Both the position numbers and the translations under genes were made by a program. The notes beneath the pieces were generated by a model. The model ran no database searches, had not been told where the DNA came from, and was given only the letters and a program-made list of their open reading frames with translations. Shown piece after piece: positions 49,162 through 59,018 of a DNA stretch of 64,000 nt. The first letter of the stretch is position 1. The number at the start of each line of letters is the position of its first letter. The stretch spans positions 1-64,000 of the forward strand of contig JAAVIC010000012.1 in the NCBI GenBank assembly GCA_014799385.1, given 5' to 3'. This DNA comes from Oscillospiraceae bacterium. GTDB lineage: Bacteria > Bacillota > Clostridia > Oscillospirales > Ruminococcaceae.

Positions 49162-49809
49162 TTAATTGGTAACGGGATTGTTCTTTTCCTCCATCAAATA
49201 GGAAAGCGTCATAAGACTGTCAGTAAGATGAACATTTTCCACGGAGGTTTCGGGATAATCCGCGTGAATATCATAATGTGAAAAATTCCAGAACGCAGTA
49301 ACTCCGCAATTCACCAGCGTCTTGACTACATCAGCCGCTCCCTCGCGCGGAATGCACAGAATCGCCATATCGGGAGCGTTATCGGCGCAAAATTCCCGTA
49401 ACGTTTCAGTATTGCGGACAGCGATCCCGGCAATTTTCTCACCATTCAAAGCGGGATCACGGTCGAAAATCCCTTTCAAGTCAAAGCCGTACCGCGTGAA
49501 GTCGATGTGCTGAGCAACTGCGCGACCGAGCTTACCCGCGCCGATAAGTATCAGACTGCGCGTGTCGGTAAGGTGCAGAATCGCGCCGATTTGCCCGCGA
49601 AGCTCCGCGACATTGTAGCCATAGCCCATCTGCCCGAATCCGCCGAAGCAGTTCAAATCCTGGCGTATCTGCGAGGCAGTCAGCCGCATACGCTCAGCCA
49701 ACTGCCCCGAGGAGATTTTCTCCACGCCCTCGTTAAGCAGCTCGCCGAGGAATCGATAATACCGCGGCAGTCGTCGAATTACCGATTTCGATATGTTTTT
49801 ATCTTGCAT
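49162..49809 (-). CDS. rex: Redox-sensing transcriptional repressor Rex
   Basis: SVIRRLPRYYRFLGELLNEGVEKISSGQLAERM; GAGKLGRAVAQH. Confidence 0.93.
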   Translation of the reverse strand: MQDKNISKSVIRRLPRYYRFLGELLNEGVEKISSGQLAERMRLTASQIRQDLNCFGGFGQMGYGYNVAELRGQIGAILHLTDTRSLILIGAGKLGRAVAQHIDFTRYGFDLKGIFDRDPALNGEKIAGIAVRNTETLREFCADNAPDMAILCIPREGAADVVKTLVNCGVTAFWNFSHYDIHADYPETSVENVHLTDSLMTLSYLMEEKNNPVTN

Positions 49810-49829
49810 AAAACCCGCTCCAAAGGACT

Positions 49830-51044
49830 TTAAGCCATAAGCTCTTTCAATCTGTTGTTGATTTCAATCAGGAATGTTTCAGTGTCAACGACCTGCTTGT
49901 TCGGCAGCTTGCTCATTGCCGCGAGATTCTTATCCATAATGCCGTCCTCCATTGTCTGTACGGAAGCTTTTTCGAGCTTATCCGCATACGCGCACAGCTC
50001 GGGGATATTGTCCAGTTCGCCGCGCTTGCGGAGTGCGCCGCTCCACGCGAAAATGGTAGCGATCGGGTTTGTGGAGGTCTTTTCGCCCTTGAGGTGCGCG
50101 TAATAGTGGCGCGTAACCGTTCCGTGAGCCGCCTCGTACTCGTATTTTCCATCGGGAGAAACAAGAACGCTCGTCATCAGTCCGAGCGAACCGAACGCAG
50201 TCGCAAGCATATCGCTCATAACATCGCCGTCGTAATTCTTGCAAGCCCAGATAAATCCGCCATCGGAACGAATAACACGAGCCACAACATCGTCAATCAG
50301 CGTGTAGAAATACTCGATTCCCGCCGCCTCGAATTTTGCCTTGTACTCGGTTTCGTAAATCTCCGCGAAAATGTCCTTAAAGCGGTGGTCGTAGGTCTTG
50401 GATATGGTATCCTTGGACGCGAACCACAAATTCTCCTTAGCGTCCAGCGCGTAATTGAAGCACGCGCGCGCAAAGCTCGAAATGGAGCTGTCCAGATTGT
50501 GAACGCCCTGTACGATTCCATCGGAGTCCTTAAACTCCTGAATCAGCGCGCGGGTTTCCTTGCCGTCCTTGTCGGTAATGACAAGCTCCGCCTTGCTGCC
50601 TTGCGCTGCTTTCAGCTCGGTGTTCTTGTAGATGTCGCCGTAAGCGTGACGAGCGATGGTTATCGGCTTTGTCCAGGTTGGGATATACGGTGTGATTCCA
50701 TTCACGAGAATCGGCTTTCTGAACACCGTTCCGTCCAGAATAGCGCGAATCGTGCCGTTCGGGGACTTCCACATCTCCTTGAGCTTGTACTCCTCTACAC
50801 GCTGAGCATTGGGGGTGATGGTCGCGCACTTTACCGCAACGCCATACTTCTTGGTCGCGTTCGCGGAATCCACGGTGACCTGGTCGTTAGTTTCATTACG
50901 GTGAACCAGTCCCAAATCGTAGTAATCCGACTTCAGGTCTATGTACGGAAGAATCAGAATGTCCTTGATCATCTTCCAGATAATGCGTGTCATTTCATCG
51001 CCGTCCATCTCAACGAGCGGTGTTGTCATTTGAATTTTTGCCAT
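49830..51044 (-). CDS. icd: Isocitrate dehydrogenase (NADP-dependent, eukaryotic-like type)
   Basis: [39 protein letters not shown]. Confidence 0.94.
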   Translation of the reverse strand: MAKIQMTTPLVEMDGDEMTRIIWKMIKDILILPYIDLKSDYYDLGLVHRNETNDQVTVDSANATKKYGVAVKCATITPNAQRVEEYKLKEMWKSPNGTIRAILDGTVFRKPILVNGITPYIPTWTKPITIARHAYGDIYKNTELKAAQGSKAELVITDKDGKETRALIQEFKDSDGIVQGVHNLDSSISSFARACFNYALDAKENLWFASKDTISKTYDHRFKDIFAEIYETEYKAKFEAAGIEYFYTLIDDVVARVIRSDGGFIWACKNYDGDVMSDMLATAFGSLGLMTSVLVSPDGKYEYEAAHGTVTRHYYAHLKGEKTSTNPIATIFAWSGALRKRGELDNIPELCAYADKLEKASVQTMEDGIMDKNLAAMSKLPNKQVVDTETFLIEINNRLKELMA

Positions 51045-51057
51045 AATTTACCTCCTG

Positions 51058-51756
51058 TTAATCCGGAATTGCGAAGATTATCTCCGCGCTTCCATCTGTA
51101 TACTTGTTTATCGCGCGTTCAAATAAAGGCAGAACATCTTTCCGCCTGTTTCCGAACGCTCCGCAGCCAAACGCGCCGAGTATCATTACCTCCGGCACTC
51201 TCGACTGCATAAAAGAAACGATTTTCTCTATTCGACGCTCCATTATGCCATTCACGCGGGATTTCAGCCACGGCAATGTGAAGCTTCTATTCACCGCCGG
51301 GCAAGTGACAAAATCAACAGTAAACGGTTCAGAAAGCAGTTCCCCGCTGTCGTTTCTTATCACGGGAACGTTCTCCGACAATATCATTCCATCGGTGTAA
51401 AATGTCGAACAACGCAGACGATTTGTACGGTAAAACCGCTTTGCCCCGCGTATCGTGTAGTAAAGCAAAGACGCTCTGCATAGCGATTCCTCTTGCGCAT
51501 CTGCGCCGAGAACATACGCTCCGCCCGCATAAAGTGCGTTTGCGAAATTCAGCGCGATAATTTTTCTGCCCCTGTTGCGCAGAATACATTCTATGGTTGT
51601 GAGGGATTGGATATTCTCGGACACCCTGTACTCATCGGCGCGTTCAAGCGGAGTTCCCCGAAAATCGGGGAAATATTCGCTATTCATCTCTCCATTATAC
51701 CCCTTGAACAGCCTGTCATTATCCAACTTGATTTTTAGCGCTTTAGCTATGTTCAT
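51058..51756 (-). CDS. TIGR02452-like (PARG/macro-domain related) protein
   Basis: ALNFANALYAGGAYVLGADAQEESLCRASLLY; VMILGAFGCGAFGN. Confidence 0.78.
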   Translation of the reverse strand: MNIAKALKIKLDNDRLFKGYNGEMNSEYFPDFRGTPLERADEYRVSENIQSLTTIECILRNRGRKIIALNFANALYAGGAYVLGADAQEESLCRASLLYYTIRGAKRFYRTNRLRCSTFYTDGMILSENVPVIRNDSGELLSEPFTVDFVTCPAVNRSFTLPWLKSRVNGIMERRIEKIVSFMQSRVPEVMILGAFGCGAFGNRRKDVLPLFERAINKYTDGSAEIIFAIPD

Positions 51757-51759
51757 ACA

Positions 51760-52080
51760 TCACTCTCCTCCGTGTATATCAAGAAAGCCCTCGGTCGTGG
51801 ATTGGAACAGCTCCTCGGTAAAATTCAGCCGCATCAGCTTGTTTACCTGGAACGCGTAATAGAACGTTCCCTTGTCGGTTATGAGCTTGAACAGTGCCTC
51901 CACACCGTGGTCCTCAATCTCGAACAGATAGCCGAACTCCGCCTTTGTGTTCTCAAGATTTTCGTATTCCTCACCCTCGACAAGCGTTCCGAGTGCCGCG
52001 TCCAAAAGCTGAATTTTCAGATTCTGGTCGTCAATCGCGTTACGCTCCTTGGGCTGTTTCTTTTTTCCAAATAAACTCAT
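51760..52080 (-). CDS. Hypothetical protein
   Basis: MSLFGKKKQPKERNAIDDQNLKIQLLDAAL. Confidence 0.65.
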   Translation of the reverse strand: MSLFGKKKQPKERNAIDDQNLKIQLLDAALGTLVEGEEYENLENTKAEFGYLFEIEDHGVEALFKLITDKGTFYYAFQVNKLMRLNFTEELFQSTTEGFLDIHGGE

Positions 52081-52092
52081 ATACCCTCCTGT

Positions 52093-52653
52093 TCAGAAAG
52101 TCACAACGCTGTGACCGTTATCCTCGGCTATTTCGCTGATTTTCGCAAACACTTCGGGAGTCACGATAATCAGCACATAGCTATCCGAATCAATGTCGAT
52201 GTAACCCAACCGCGCCCTATCTCCGAGTGCCGCGTTGAGCGCCTTTCCCCACGTTTCCACATCATCGTTCTTGTCCAATTCCAAATGGCTTATAACATCG
52301 GAAATCAAACCGTAGGGTTTCATCTGTTCAAGCGACCAGATGAAGTCCTCCAACCCGCACTTCCAGTCCACCTCAAACGCGTAGCCATGCTGATCCAGCT
52401 CGTCCACCATCGCAAGGAACAAAAGCTCCTCCGGCTCAAATTCATCTGTGAAATCCTCGTCCGAAAAGTCGATACTCCGATCGTCAAAACGCTCGGCATT
52501 CCGTTTCAGATACTTCTTCGGATTGTCAATCGCGAACTCCACCGCCTTGACGACCTCCGCGTCATTCTTGGAGATTAAAGCGGCAATCTCCGCGAGATAC
52601 TTGCATTCTTCGCGTTCGTAGTCCTTGAGAAATTTGTTCAGACTACTCATCAA
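52093..52653 (-). CDS. DUF6630-like protein (paralogue 1)
   Basis: Shares EIAALIS.ND.EV, EVLLFLAMVDEL, LIIVTPEV with next gene. Confidence 0.65.
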   Translation of the reverse strand: MMSSLNKFLKDYEREECKYLAEIAALISKNDAEVVKAVEFAIDNPKKYLKRNAERFDDRSIDFSDEDFTDEFEPEELLFLAMVDELDQHGYAFEVDWKCGLEDFIWSLEQMKPYGLISDVISHLELDKNDDVETWGKALNAALGDRARLGYIDIDSDSYVLIIVTPEVFAKISEIAEDNGHSVVTF

Positions 52654-53635
52654 TGTCCTCCCCCAAATGCAGGAATTTATGACCGTTCTCCTTGGCTATT
52701 TTGCTGACTTTCTCAAGCACTTCGGGAGTCACGATAATCAGCGGATAGAGTTCAATATCAAGCGAGCTGTCGACATATCCGACAATCGCCTTGCCGCCAA
52801 GCACTGCGTTAAGCTGCATACACCAGAAATCAACGCCCCACAGATCATCATCGTCCTCATCGAGGTTTAAGTCAATCTTGCCGAACAGACACTCCAGACC
52901 GTATAGCTCGTCCCTGTCCTCGTCAATCTGTGTGGGTACAGACCCGGAAATCAGCTCATAAGCCTTCATCTTCTGCAACTTGGAAATGAAATCCTCAAGT
53001 GCGTAATCCTCATACACCTCGGGAAGAAATCCGCCCTCCTCAGGCTCATATTCTCCATATGCCTCAAACAGATAACCGCCCGCGTTCAGCTCGTCAATCA
53101 TCGCGACCCAAAGAACTTCGTCCATACTTCTGGCATAATCAAACGCTCGGTTTTTGGTGAACACATAATCATCGATTTCCATATCGTGCGCCCGAAAGCG
53201 TTTTGAGTTCTTCTTGAAATACTTTCTGGGAGCTTTGATCGCGTCCGCAAGGTTATTTATCACCTCTTGGTCGTTATTGGAAATCAACGCGGCTATTTCG
53301 GTGACAAACGTGAAATCCGTCTTTATGGGCGCGGCAAGCAAATCTCTGCACTTTTGGAGCTGCTCTGCGGAATCCTCATAGTCAATGATGGATTCAAACT
53401 CCTCTGCCGCTGTTTTAAGACCCTCTTCCCCGCCGACCTTGACTCGGAACAGCGCGGTTTTGTAAGTCATATGCCGCTGCCTTTCAAGGCACTGCTCCGC
53501 GAGTTCGGCGGAATCCTTGAAATCGCCGAGTTGGCGGAGCTTTTCCTCGACCGCCTTGAAGTTGGCAATGGACTTTGCAGCGTTCATCTCCTCGACAGCC
53601 GAGTTGTAGAGATTTTCAAAATCCGGGTTTTCCAT
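52643..53635 (-). CDS. DUF6630-like protein (paralogue 2) with N-terminal helical repeat region
   Basis: C-terminal half is homologous to 52093..52653. Confidence 0.65.
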   Translation of the reverse strand: MENPDFENLYNSAVEEMNAAKSIANFKAVEEKLRQLGDFKDSAELAEQCLERQRHMTYKTALFRVKVGGEEGLKTAAEEFESIIDYEDSAEQLQKCRDLLAAPIKTDFTFVTEIAALISNNDQEVINNLADAIKAPRKYFKKNSKRFRAHDMEIDDYVFTKNRAFDYARSMDEVLWVAMIDELNAGGYLFEAYGEYEPEEGGFLPEVYEDYALEDFISKLQKMKAYELISGSVPTQIDEDRDELYGLECLFGKIDLNLDEDDDDLWGVDFWCMQLNAVLGGKAIVGYVDSSLDIELYPLIIVTPEVLEKVSKIAKENGHKFLHLGEDIDE

Positions 53636-53647
53636 TTTCTACCCTCC

Positions 53648-54001
53648 TCATATCTTTCCGCACGGGAAAACCGAGCGGCGGTAGCAATCAATTAGCTTAT
53701 CGAGCCACGGGTCGCTGATTCCGAGCGTTTCTGCGTCGTACATCAACCCGAAGTCGTCCGATACATAAGCCGCAAGCTCGTCATCCTCGCGGGTATCGAA
53801 TGCCTTCATATATGCCATTTCGCAAATATCGTCCAATTCCGCGCCGCTGTCCCCGCCCTCGTTTTTACGCTGTTCAACGAGGTTGTAGAGCCGCATCCAC
53901 TCGCTGTCAAATTCCGGCACATCTCTCAAATCGAGCGACTTTTCAATATCAAGATTTTCAACCGCGCCGGGGATATTGTCAAGCATTTCGCGAATGTTCA
54001 T
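53648..54001 (-). CDS. Hypothetical protein
   Basis: MNIREMLDNIPGAVENLDIEKSL; between DUF6630-like genes and acnA. Confidence 0.65.
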   Translation of the reverse strand: MNIREMLDNIPGAVENLDIEKSLDLRDVPEFDSEWMRLYNLVEQRKNEGGDSGAELDDICEMAYMKAFDTREDDELAAYVSDDFGLMYDAETLGISDPWLDKLIDCYRRSVFPCGKI

Positions 54002-54002
54002 A

Positions 54003-55934
54003 TTATTTGCCCTCTTTGGTAAAGTTCAGCAAACCGCCCGCGAGAATCATTCCCTTGCCGCGCTCGGAAAGCTCACACTTCACCTCAAACGAGAAGCCCT
54101 TGGTTTTATCCTCGACAACAATTTTACCGCCGTTTTCCACGATTTCGCGGATATTCGCGATAACCAGATTGTCGCCCTGTTCCACCTTGTCGTAATCGGA
54201 TTCATTCGCGAACTCCAACGGGAGGATACCGTTGTTGATGAGGTTCTGACGGTGGATTCTCGCAAAGCTCTTGCAGATAATCGCCTTAACTCCCAGATAC
54301 AGCGGAGCAAGTGCCGCATGCTCTCTCGATGAGCCTTGACCGTAATTTACACCGCCGACAATGATAGATGTTCCCGCCTCTTTCGCGCGCTTGGGGAAGG
54401 TTTCATCGCATACCGCAAAGCAGTACTCCGAAATCGCGGGGATATTCGACCGCAGCGGCAGAATCTTCGCGCCTGCGGGCATAATGTGGTCGGTGGTGAT
54501 ATTGTCGCCGACCTTGAGGTTTACCGCGCTCTCGATGGAATCCGCGAGCGGCTTGTTCACGGGGAACGGCTTGATGTTCGGTCCGCGCAGAATCTCAACG
54601 TTCGGAGCGTCCTCAACGCTTGCGGGAGGAGTTACCATATTGTCGTTAATGAGGAACTTCTCGGGCATTACATACGGCGGCATTTCGCCGACTGTTCTCG
54701 GGTCGGTGAACACACCCGTAACTGCGGAGATAGCCGCTGTTTCGGGGGATACAAGGTAAATCTGACCGTCCTTTGTGCCGCTGCGTCCCTCGAAGTTGCG
54801 GTTGAACGTTCTCAAAGAAATGCCCTTGCTGTTCGGCGACTGACCCATACCAATGCACGGACCGCACGCCGATTCAAGGATTCTTGCGCCCGCGTCAATC
54901 AGAATCGACAGCTCTCCGCCGTCCGCAAGCATATTGAACACTTGCTTAGAGCCGCAGGCAATCGCCAACGAAACGTCCGGGTGAACGGTCTTGCCTTTGA
55001 GAATGTGCGCGACCTTGCGAAGGTCTTGCAGAGAACTGTTCGTGCAAGAGCCGATACAAACCTGGTCGATTTTGATTTTGCCGATTTCCTCAACGGTTTT
55101 AACGTTATCGGGAGAGTGCGGGCAAGCCGCCAGCGGAACAAGCTCCGAGAGGTTGATGTTCACTTCCTCATCGTAAACCGCGTCCGCGTCTGCGGAAAGT
55201 TCCACGTAGTCCTCTTCGCGGCCCTGCGCCTTGAGGAACTTCAGCGTGGTTTCATCGGACGGGAAAATCGAGGTTGTAGCTCCCAGCTCCGCGCCCATAT
55301 TCGTGATTGTCGCGCGCTCGGGTACGGAGAGCGACTTTACGCCCTCGCCGCAATATTCCATAACCTTGCCGACACCGCCCTTTACGGTCAGACGGCGCAG
55401 AACTTCGAGGATTACGTCCTTCGCGGAAACCCAGTCGTTCAGCTTGCCCGTGAGGTTGATTTTAACCACCTTCGGCATTGTTATGTAGTACGCGCCGCCA
55501 CCCATCGCAACCGCAACATCCAGACCGCCCGCGCCCATTGCCAGCATACCGATTCCGCCGCCCGTGGGAGTGTGCGAATCCGAGCCGATGAGCGTCTTTC
55601 CGGGCTTGCCAAATCTTTCCAAATGAACCTGATGGCAGATTCCGTTGCCGGGGCGAGAGAACCAGATTCCGTGCTTTTTGGCAACAGAGCCGATAAAGCG
55701 GTGATCGTCTGCGTTCTCAAAGCCGCTCTGGAGCGTGTTGTGGTCGATATACGCCACGGAACGCTCGGTCTTTACGCGGTCAACGCCCATCGCCTCAAAC
55801 TGAAGATATGCCATTGTTCCGGTAGCGTCCTGAGTGAGGGTCTGGTCGATACGAAGCCCGATTTCCGTGCCCTTTACCATTTCGCCGTCCACAATGTGCG
55901 CCTTGATAATTTTTTCGGTTAATGTAAGTCCCAT
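54003..55934 (-). CDS. acnA: Aconitate hydratase
   Basis: GSDSHTPTGGGIGMLAMGAGGLDVA; IGSCTNSSLQDL; GVNYGQGSSREHAALAP. Confidence 0.95.
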   Translation of the reverse strand: MGLTLTEKIIKAHIVDGEMVKGTEIGLRIDQTLTQDATGTMAYLQFEAMGVDRVKTERSVAYIDHNTLQSGFENADDHRFIGSVAKKHGIWFSRPGNGICHQVHLERFGKPGKTLIGSDSHTPTGGGIGMLAMGAGGLDVAVAMGGGAYYITMPKVVKINLTGKLNDWVSAKDVILEVLRRLTVKGGVGKVMEYCGEGVKSLSVPERATITNMGAELGATTSIFPSDETTLKFLKAQGREEDYVELSADADAVYDEEVNINLSELVPLAACPHSPDNVKTVEEIGKIKIDQVCIGSCTNSSLQDLRKVAHILKGKTVHPDVSLAIACGSKQVFNMLADGGELSILIDAGARILESACGPCIGMGQSPNSKGISLRTFNRNFEGRSGTKDGQIYLVSPETAAISAVTGVFTDPRTVGEMPPYVMPEKFLINDNMVTPPASVEDAPNVEILRGPNIKPFPVNKPLADSIESAVNLKVGDNITTDHIMPAGAKILPLRSNIPAISEYCFAVCDETFPKRAKEAGTSIIVGGVNYGQGSSREHAALAPLYLGVKAIICKSFARIHRQNLINNGILPLEFANESDYDKVEQGDNLVIANIREIVENGGKIVVEDKTKGFSFEVKCELSERGKGMILAGGLLNFTKEGK

Positions 55935-56014
55935 AGTTGATCTCCTTTGCATAATTAAAGTCCTATAATTACATTATACACTATATATTGCGGCTTGTCA
56001 AGAATTTAACATAA

Positions 56015-56048
56015 AAAAATCGGGCGGATTGTTAATCCGCCCGATTTT
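56015..56048 (-). terminator. Intrinsic terminator
   Basis: AAAATCGGGCGGATT-GTT-AATCCGCCCGATTTT. Confidence 0.8.
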
Positions 56049-56057
56049 ATGACCAGG

Positions 56058-56540
56058 TTACACATAATAGGGATTTGGCTTGTTAAGTATTGCGAACAGG
56101 TCAATAAACCACCCAACAAAGAACAATCCGCAGGTGAACATATACAGAAGCCCCGTACCGATTTTACCCTCGTAAAATTTGTGTCCGCCAAATAATCCGA
56201 GAAAAAACCACAAGCAAAGACACACCCACTTGCTCTTTTTCTTGCCGCCGTGAATCCCGACTGCCGCAACTGCTGTCGCGCTCGCGATGTTGGAATTTGT
56301 ATTGGAGTTGTTTATCACAACTTGTGGCTGTGCGGAATTTGCTCCCTGAAGCTGTTCAACCTGCCGTCCGCACGAGGTGCAGAGAACCGCGTCCGCAGGT
56401 ATCTGCGCCGCGCAGAATTTGCAAAACTTCATATTGTTTGCCGCCGAAGCGTTGTGGGTACTTTCAGTCTGCACTGCCTCCGTTGGCGAGTTGATCTCGC
56501 TATCCTTTTGTAAATCAATGCCATTGTTTTGATTTTCCAT
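56058..56540 (-). CDS. TM2 domain protein with zinc ribbon
   Basis: CKFCAAQIPADAVLCTSCG; FFLGLFGGHKFYEGKIGTGLLYMFTCGLFFVGWFIDL. Confidence 0.88.
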   Translation of the reverse strand: MENQNNGIDLQKDSEINSPTEAVQTESTHNASAANNMKFCKFCAAQIPADAVLCTSCGRQVEQLQGANSAQPQVVINNSNTNSNIASATAVAAVGIHGGKKKSKWVCLCLWFFLGLFGGHKFYEGKIGTGLLYMFTCGLFFVGWFIDLFAILNKPNPYYV

Positions 56541-56582
56541 TTTATTTTCCTTTCGTATAATGAAATATTTTTTTACAACTCT

Positions 56583-56630
56583 ATTATAGTCGATATGTGA
56601 ACTAATGTCAAGTGTTTTTAGTCCACATAT
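56583..56630. promoter_or_regulatory. Divergent promoter/operator region (TM2 gene / xre)
   Basis: Minus-strand TTGACA-17-TATAAT (56583-56611); inverted repeat ATATGTGAACTA (56593) / TAGTCCACATAT (56619). Confidence 0.65.
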
Positions 56631-56672
56631 GATATACTTTGTACAAATGCACAAAAAGAGAGGTTGAATTTT

Positions 56673-56894
56673 ATGAATTATGGCGAAAGATTAAGAATAT
56701 TGCGTGAAAAGCACGAACTTACGCAAGCCGAGGTCGCGGAATACCTCAAAACCACCCAAAGCTACTACGCGCAATATGAAAACAACCGCCGCCCGATTCC
56801 GTTTGAGCGCGTGGTGGAGCTGGCGCGGATGTATAACGTGTCCATTGACTACATCGCGGGATTTACGGACGACATAAGCCGCAAGCCCAAATAA
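56673..56894 (+). CDS. Xre family HTH regulator
   Basis: MNYGERLRILREKHELTQAEVAEYLKTTQSYYAQYENNRRPI. Confidence 0.88.
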   Translation: MNYGERLRILREKHELTQAEVAEYLKTTQSYYAQYENNRRPIPFERVVELARMYNVSIDYIAGFTDDISRKPK

Positions 56895-56928
56895 AAACGG
56901 CGGGATTTCTCCCGCCGTCTTATTATTT
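56895..56928. terminator. Bidirectional intrinsic terminator
   Basis: ACGGCGGGATTTCTCCCGCCGT between convergent genes. Confidence 0.7.
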
Positions 56929-56939
56929 CGTTGTTGCGA

Positions 56940-57272
56940 TTATTCCAACAACTCCATAGCGTCTTGTACTTTCTTTGTACACCGGTCAACGACCTCGGTG
57001 ATGTAGTCCTTTTCTTCATCAGTCAAATTCTTCTCGGAAAGTTTTTGAACCTTTTCCTGAAGATCACCCAGCTTTGAAGCGATTTGCAAAATTTCAGACG
57101 CCGCCTCAAGAGAATTGCCGTCCGCAGCTTTCTTCGCAGCCGCGCAATACTCGTCGCACAGCGACTCGTATTCTTTCATAGTGTTCTTAACCTCTGCGCT
57201 GATTTTATCGCCGCAGCCTACCAAGGACACCACCATTACTACTACCATCAAGGCAGCCATAACTCTTTTCAT
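56940..57272 (-). CDS. Small lipoprotein, hypothetical
   Basis: MKRVMAALMVVVMVVSLVGCGD lipobox; KEYESLCDEYCAAAKKA. Confidence 0.75.
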   Translation of the reverse strand: MKRVMAALMVVVMVVSLVGCGDKISAEVKNTMKEYESLCDEYCAAAKKAADGNSLEAASEILQIASKLGDLQEKVQKLSEKNLTDEEKDYITEVVDRCTKKVQDAMELLE

Positions 57273-57467
57273 TGTCTTACCTCCAAATATGTAATATTAA
57301 CGCCACTATCACAATAATATCACATTTTAAGTCATTTGTCAAGGGGAATCCGCATAAATGTGATAAATTTGTGAAAATTCACAGTTTATCGTGTTATTTT
57401 TTATTAAAAATTATACTGTTATACAAATCCGCGCCGCCCCGGCAAAAAGGGCGGCGCAGAAAGAATT

Positions 57468-57878
57468 TCAATCGATGCTTTTATATACGCAAAACAATTG
57501 TGCAAGCGGAATCGCGGTGATTACTATGTCGCCAAATGTTAAATGCTTACCGATAATCACGATAATCAGCGAGAGAACCGACAATCCGGACGTGATAAGC
57601 GACCAGATAAACGCGTCCTTGGTCTTGCCGATAAACCCGAAAAATCCCGCCGCGCCGTAACTCGCCACGGTGAATATCATCACAAGGATATTTCCAAGTA
57701 CACCCATAAATGTTCCGTTTTGGAACACCTTGAACATCGAATACCCGAACACAAACGAGCGGCTGCCTGCGCGCATTGCGACAAAACCGAATATAACCGC
57801 CGCTATCGCTACAATTACACACAGCACCGAGGTTATTTTTAAGGCTTTTTTCATCTGACAACTCCCCTCAAATACCAA
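57468..57878 (-). CDS. Small membrane protein
   Basis: Four hydrophobic segments; likely start MKKALKITSVLC. Confidence 0.65.
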   Translation of the reverse strand: MVFEGSCQMKKALKITSVLCVIVAIAAVIFGFVAMRAGSRSFVFGYSMFKVFQNGTFMGVLGNILVMIFTVASYGAAGFFGFIGKTKDAFIWSLITSGLSVLSLIIVIIGKHLTFGDIVITAIPLAQLFCVYKSID

Positions 57879-57887
57879 GTGTTACGA

Positions 57888-58358
57888 TCAGCCGTAATAT
57901 TTTTTCTCCGCTTGTTCGATCCTTGTGTTCCATTGTTCCTCAACGGAAATGCAATATTTAAGCTCTTCCGTTGACATACTTTCGGCAAGGTCGGATAATT
58001 CCAACGATTTATTATCCTTTTCGTATTTGTAATCCCACACATCGAGAGCTAACTCTATCCTACGCTCCTCGTCAGCATTGGCGTTTTCCTCAAGGAGCTT
58101 GCAATATTTTTCGCAGATGGCTTCAAACTCATCTATCTCTTTCTTGATTTCGGGACGAATATTACCGTTCGCCGAATCGGATTCCGAATCGCTTTTATCA
58201 TCGGAATTGCCGCCTACAACCGTGTTGTTTAGCGATGTTGTTGAGTTCGTGGAATTGTTCTTCTTATCATCGTCTCCGCACCCCGCCAAAGACATTACTA
58301 CCGCAATCGACACCAAAGCCGCCAAAATTTTCTTCATAGGTTTTCCTCCAATATGCAT
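57888..58358 (-). CDS. Small lipoprotein, hypothetical
   Basis: MKKILAALVSIAVVMSLAGCGDD; IDEFEAICEKYCKLLEENANAD resembles 56940..57272. Confidence 0.75.
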   Translation of the reverse strand: MHIGGKPMKKILAALVSIAVVMSLAGCGDDDKKNNSTNSTTSLNNTVVGGNSDDKSDSESDSANGNIRPEIKKEIDEFEAICEKYCKLLEENANADEERRIELALDVWDYKYEKDNKSLELSDLAESMSTEELKYCISVEEQWNTRIEQAEKKYYG

Positions 58359-58449
58359 ACACTAAATAATTCGCTTCCAAGTTTATTATAGCAAATACTC
58401 CTCCGCTTGTCAAGATTTTTTGGGAAATTTGTCGAAAAATTCGTTTAAG

Positions 58450-59004
58450 TCAATAATCTATCGAGTTCTTGCTTCGCTTGATCAAGCTGCGGATATACGC
58501 AAATGTTTCCTCCTCGCCCTTTTCGGCAAGCATTCGCAGCAGCTTTTCCAGTAAATCGGAGGTTTCCGGGTGGATTATCCTATGCGACCTGCCCATCTCG
58601 AAATACTCCAACGGGTGCGATGATTTGTAATTCTTACCCTGGTATATCTTGCTTGCCGCGACCCTGTCGCAGAACATCTCCACGACAAACCGCAGCGGCA
58701 TTTTCACGGGTTCAACGCGTTTAGCCTTGGGATTGTAATCCGTCCAGTACTCGAAATGGTGACGGTTTCTGCCCTTGTGGTGCATCCACGCTAGGGAGTA
58801 TCCGTAAGCCTCTCGCTCGCCCTCATTCGGGGAGCGTGTTCCCGTGCAGAATTTCACCCCCGGAATGAACTCCGTGAGTGAGTATTTCGACAAATCGTGA
58901 CGCAGCCCTTGCCACAAAATCCCCGCTTTGGCGCAGTGGGCTATCACCTTGTGACGGTGACGCATTATGGTTTTGAAGTGCAAAAACGCGGATTTTAGTG
59001 ACAT
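58450..59004 (-). CDS. DUF5662-like protein
   Basis: HRHKVIAHCAKAGILWQGLRHDLSKYSLTEF; MHHKGRNRHHFEYW. Confidence 0.8.
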   Translation of the reverse strand: MSLKSAFLHFKTIMRHRHKVIAHCAKAGILWQGLRHDLSKYSLTEFIPGVKFCTGTRSPNEGEREAYGYSLAWMHHKGRNRHHFEYWTDYNPKAKRVEPVKMPLRFVVEMFCDRVAASKIYQGKNYKSSHPLEYFEMGRSHRIIHPETSDLLEKLLRMLAEKGEEETFAYIRSLIKRSKNSIDY

Positions 59005-59018
59005 TAATCATTTTCCTT

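Noticed and set aside
50094-51212. 372-aa plus-strand ORF
   Set aside because: Antisense to icd; shadow frame.
54336-55922. 528-aa plus-strand ORF
   Set aside because: Fully antisense to acnA, which is strongly conserved; the arginine/alanine-rich product is typical of a codon-bias shadow ORF.
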